This document shows, piece by piece, positions 7,187-9,351 of a stretch of DNA of 9,351 nucleotides. The translations under genes were made by a program, and so were the position numbers. The notes beneath the pieces were generated by a model, which saw only the letters and a program-made list of their open reading frames with translations, was not told the DNA's origin and searched no databases. The stretch is from an uncultured Clostridia bacterium (GTDB lineage Bacteria; Bacillota; Clostridia; Christensenellales; UBA1242), in NCBI GenBank assembly GCA_937891595.1, contig CALATF010000075.1:1-9351 (forward strand). The letters are read 5' to 3'. Each line of letters begins with the position of its first letter. Positions within the stretch are counted from its first letter, which is position 1.

Positions 7187-7207
7187 CATAGTATTATTCA
7201 TACTATG
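7187..7207. repeat. Perfect 8-bp inverted repeat between the metallopeptidase gene and pnuC
   Basis: CATAGTAT (7187-7194) and ATACTATG (7200-7207) flank a 5-nt loop, 9 bases beyond the metallopeptidase stop codon. There is no T run on either side, so it is not a canonical terminator. It could be an mRNA-stabilising hairpin, an operator, or a weak terminator. Confidence 0.5.
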
Positions 7208-7215
7208 TTTATCCT

Positions 7216-7833
7216 TTAATTATTGTTTTTTCTTTCTTCTTTTTTTCTTCTTAAGAATAATTTAAATTTATAGAACAAGCCTAATTCTTCTTTTGCTTTT
7301 TCTTTAACTAGGTCATATTCCTTTTCTTTTATTGCAACAGAATTAAAAAAGCTTTCTTCTTTTCTAAATCTAAATCTAAATTTTTTAAGGGTTTTAATGG
7401 CAAACTTATTAGCATCTCGTTCTATTTCTTGCATTGAATAGTAAGAATACTTGTCATCGCCTTCATAATTTATATAGCCCTTCATATTTTGTTGCCATCT
7501 ATAAGCTTTAGAAAATTTAAATATCTTTTTCTTTGTTCTTACAATATTGTGTTGCTCAGCATGCCTTTGTTCATGAAAAAGAGTTGCTAAGCCTAAAAAC
7601 TGAAGATTATTTTTAACAAAAAAATCAGTATGAATATAAATTATTTTTTTACTGTAAGAACATAATCCTATTGTACCATCTTCCCATTCTCGTGACAAAA
7701 TAGTATAAACAGGTCTTCCGGCTTTCTTAGCCATAATCTTTTCCATTTTTTGAAAAGTTTTTAATCTTTGTTTTGGAGATAGTCTTTCCCAAGTTTTTTG
7801 CTTAAATTTATTGTAAACTAAAAAATTGAACAT
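7216..7833 (-). CDS. Putative small zinc metallopeptidase (HExxH, minigluzincin-like)
   Basis: The 205-aa protein is not a named family to me. Its key feature is LATLFHEQRHAEQHN, with HEQRH at 87-91, a thermolysin-type zinc site. EIERDANKFA at 136-145 resembles the segment carrying the third zinc ligand (Glu) in ImmA/IrrE-like and related gluzincins. The preceding SKKIIYIHTDFF fits the edge strand before the active helix. There is no signal peptide or convincing membrane helix, so it is probably cytoplasmic. The N-terminus (1-40) and C-terminus (146-205) are strongly basic, including FRFRFRKEE and LRRKKEERK, which could suit contact with nucleic acid or acidic partners. GAGGAG lies 4-5 bases before the ATG. 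It starts 13 bp after the tandem-NUDIX gene and is probably co-transcribed. Activity and substrate are unknown. Confidence 0.8.
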   Translation of the reverse strand: MFNFLVYNKFKQKTWERLSPKQRLKTFQKMEKIMAKKAGRPVYTILSREWEDGTIGLCSYSKKIIYIHTDFFVKNNLQFLGLATLFHEQRHAEQHNIVRTKKKIFKFSKAYRWQQNMKGYINYEGDDKYSYYSMQEIERDANKFAIKTLKKFRFRFRKEESFFNSVAIKEKEYDLVKEKAKEELGLFYKFKLFLRRKKEERKNNN

Positions 7834-7846
7834 AAGCTCCTCTTTT

Positions 7847-8953
7847 TTACTTATTTAACTTTTCAACATATTTGATAATTGCTTCAAATGCTTCTGGTTT
7901 ATAAGCCAAGTCATCATAAGTTTTCATTTTTTCTTTTAATTCTTCTATTGTGAAAAATTTAGTTTTGCTTACTTCCATGTCATGAACATCTTTATTTATA
8001 GTATTTACATGAGCAACATAAACAGAGAACCATGTGTTATCTATAAACTTTTCATTAAAAACACGATTTTCTTTATATCTTATTAGAAATTTAATATCAT
8101 CTGGATTAATATCATACTTTGTTTCTTCGACACATTCTCTTACAATCGAGGATATTTCATCTTCTCCATACCTTACATGCCCTGAAACAGACACATCCCA
8201 CAAACCAGCATTCCTAATTTTCTTTTTTGACCTTTGTTGAAGTAATATTTTATTTTCGTCATTAACAATAAACATGCTTACGCTTTTGTGGTAAATACCA
8301 AAATTATGAGCAAATTCTCTTGTAATTATCTTTCCCGTTGGGTTTCCATATCTATCAATTTCTTCAAGCTTTTCAACCAAATCATCAATCTTTTTATAAA
8401 AGTCTTTAGAAGCAAAAAGTTTTTCTAATTCTGAAATAATTTTTTGATAATATTCATTATTTTTAAATATAGTATTTGTTTCTTCTTGAACCATTTTTTT
8501 GAATTGTTCTAAACTAAACCATTTAACCTGCTCTAGCTCTTCTGTTTGAAGCAAAAAGTCTTTTTCATCTTTATTAATAACAGTACAAAAACAAGTAACA
8601 TAGCACTTGTTATCTTCTCTTTCATTTATCATTCTTGGAACAAGTAAAAAAACATTTTCCTCTTTAATTTCAGAAACAAGTTCTTCTCTCATTTCTGTAA
8701 TAATAGAATCTAAAATAGATTCATAACCTACAACATGGCCTGCAAATAAACCCCAGCATGAAGGATATGACTTTTTATTTTTACTTCTTTTTTGTAATAA
8801 TATTTGCCTTTTATTATTTATTACTACACAAGCAACCTCATCATGCCAAAAACCCTTTTGATGAATAGTATTTCTCTTTTCTAATTTATTAGTACCCTTA
8901 CCTTTTTCATTTAAAACTTGAAGTAATTCATTTTTATCTGCAACATTTTTCAT
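7847..8953 (-). CDS. Tandem-NUDIX protein (two IDI/YfcD-like NUDIX hydrolase domains)
   Basis: NUDIX enzymes cleave nucleoside diphosphates linked to another moiety. The 368-aa protein, about twice the usual size, holds two copies of one unit. Unit 1 has GTNKLEKR, ILLQKRS (51-57) and a NUDIX box from G72 (GHVVGYE) through TEMREEL. Unit 2 has GNPTGKIITRE (203-213), ILLQQRS (236-242) and a box from G258 (GHVRYGE) through RECVEET. The metal-binding glutamates are present in both, but box 1 has Thr for Arg and Val for Gly, and box 2 has Lys for Gly. The preamble D-x-x-G-x-x-TGK resembles YfcD and isopentenyl-diphosphate isomerase, but the IDI catalytic Cys is absent, so isomerase activity is not expected. 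The ATG follows GGAG by seven bases, and a good promoter lies upstream. It is first in an apparent operon with the metallopeptidase-like gene. The substrate is unknown. Confidence 0.9.
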   Translation of the reverse strand: MKNVADKNELLQVLNEKGKGTNKLEKRNTIHQKGFWHDEVACVVINNKRQILLQKRSKNKKSYPSCWGLFAGHVVGYESILDSIITEMREELVSEIKEENVFLLVPRMINEREDNKCYVTCFCTVINKDEKDFLLQTEELEQVKWFSLEQFKKMVQEETNTIFKNNEYYQKIISELEKLFASKDFYKKIDDLVEKLEEIDRYGNPTGKIITREFAHNFGIYHKSVSMFIVNDENKILLQQRSKKKIRNAGLWDVSVSGHVRYGEDEISSIVRECVEETKYDINPDDIKFLIRYKENRVFNEKFIDNTWFSVYVAHVNTINKDVHDMEVSKTKFFTIEELKEKMKTYDDLAYKPEAFEAIIKYVEKLNK

Positions 8954-8974
8954 AACAATTCTCCATGGAAATAA

Positions 8975-9003
8975 ATTATATCATATATTTATAAAATTTT
9001 CAT
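8975..9003 (-). promoter_or_regulatory. Promoter of the tandem-NUDIX operon with extended -10
   Basis: ATGAAA (8998-9003, minus strand), a 17-bp spacer and a perfect TATAAT (8975-8980) preceded by TGA. It begins 57 bp beyond the tRNA operon terminator, so this operon is independent of the tRNAs. Confidence 0.75.
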
Positions 9004-9059
9004 AATGATTTATTTTAAAAATTTGTAATACAAAAAATAATTAAAAATAAACTACATAT

Positions 9060-9090
9060 AAAAAAAAAAGTCTTACAAAGTAAGACTTTT
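9060..9090 (-). terminator. Terminator of the tRNA operon
   Basis: An 11-bp perfect stem (9066-9076 with 9080-9090; core GTCTTAC/GTAAGAC) with a 3-nt loop. Leftward transcription runs into ten T (9060-9069). It lies 6 bases past the CCA end of tRNA-Leu. Confidence 0.93.
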
Positions 9091-9096
9091 AATATA

Positions 9097-9183
9097 TGGT
9101 GCCGGAGGCCGGACTCGAACCGGCACGAAGTTGCCCTCGAGGGATTTTAAGTCCCTTGTGTCTACCAATTCCACCACTTCGGC
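9097..9183 (-). tRNA. tRNA-Leu (anticodon TAA)
   Basis: An 87-nt class II tRNA including encoded CCA (9097-9099). The 5' acceptor arm is GCCGAAG and the 3' arm CTCCGGC. The anticodon loop CTTAAAA sits in an AGGGA/TCCCT stem, with TAA at 9147-9149. A long variable arm (CGAGGGCAACTTCG) marks leucine, and the T-arm is GCCGG-TTCGAGT-CCGGC. Acceptor position 5 is A opposite C68, a mismatch. It is last in the operon. Confidence 0.96.
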
Positions 9184-9209
9184 AAGGTTATTTATCTTTA
9201 GATAAAATT

Positions 9210-9283
<74 letters not shown>

Positions 9284-9305
9284 ACAAGCTTAAAATTTTT
9301 ATCTT

Positions 9306-9351
9306 TGGTGGGAACAGTAGGACTCGAACCTACGACTCCTTGCTTGTAAGG
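9306..9351 (-). tRNA. tRNA-Val (anticodon TAC), 5' half beyond window
   Basis: Only the 3' half is present. The anticodon loop CTTACAA has TAC at 9346-9348, followed by stem arm GCAAG, the T-arm GTAGG-TTCGAGT-CCTAC, the 3' acceptor TGTTCCC, discriminator A and encoded CCA (9306-9308). The acceptor partner and D-arm lie past the right edge. It is upstream of tRNA-Cys in the leftward operon, 22 bp away. Confidence 0.9.

Noticed and set aside
8034..8240. 68-codon open frame on the plus strand
   Set aside because: It lies antisense within the second NUDIX domain, has no ribosome binding site and encodes no recognisable protein.
8225..8240. TTTGACC followed by TTT and GTTGAAG, resembling a CtsR box
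   Set aside because: The second heptad does not fit, and it lies inside the NUDIX coding region (residues around 239-243), far from any promoter.
9184..9209. TTTATC-TTTA-GATAAA inverted repeat between tRNA-Cys and tRNA-Leu
   Set aside because: Only a 6-bp A+T-rich stem without a T tract; at most a processing hairpin, so not listed as a terminator.

Overview
The window is strongly A+T-rich DNA from a low-GC Gram-positive bacterium. The evidence is a CtsR repressor with a textbook CtsR operator, a ClpC-type Hsp100, a long-form HPF, purine-rich ribosome binding sites and tRNA genes with encoded CCA ends. The Y-family polymerase has the clostridial type of N-terminus, so an uncultured Clostridia/Bacillota lineage is likely, but the sequence does not fix the taxon. 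All nine coding regions end in TAA, and the standard bacterial code fits throughout.

Layout. Positions 1-389 (+) hold the C-terminal part of a PLP-dependent alpha-oxoamine synthase (2-amino-3-ketobutyrate CoA ligase / 8-amino-7-oxononanoate synthase family). Two strong bidirectional terminator hairpins separate it from a leftward stress cluster, which in transcription order is ctsR (3563-4030), clpC (1108-3570) and hpf (494-1021). ctsR and clpC overlap by 8 bp with no mcsA or mcsB between them. The ctsR promoter carries a perfect tandem CtsR box, and a second, degenerate CtsR-like box sits at a likely hpf promoter. Diverging from ctsR is dinB (4272-5516, +), a DNA polymerase IV with its own promoter and a LexA-like palindrome, ended by a bidirectional hairpin.

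The right half is a leftward accessory set. A tandem NUDIX protein (7847-8953) and a small HExxH metallopeptidase-like protein (7216-7833) probably form one operon. A 177-nt leader with hairpins follows, then a PnuC-type vitamin B3 transporter (6259-7038) and an unrecognised 192-aa protein with a TTG start that may be a degenerate NUDIX fold (5595-6173). At the right edge a leftward tRNA operon runs Val(TAC, cut by the window edge), Cys(GCA), Leu(TAA) and ends in a strong terminator.

Functionally, the left half joins protein quality control (CtsR/ClpC), ribosome hibernation (HPF) and DNA-damage tolerance (Pol IV), arranged around one divergent regulatory region. The right half suggests nucleotide or NAD-precursor handling, but only PnuC has a clear role. 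I found no mobile element, CRISPR array or clear defence system. The best leads are the possible extension of the CtsR regulon to hpf, the pnuC leader, and the tandem-NUDIX/metallopeptidase pair.
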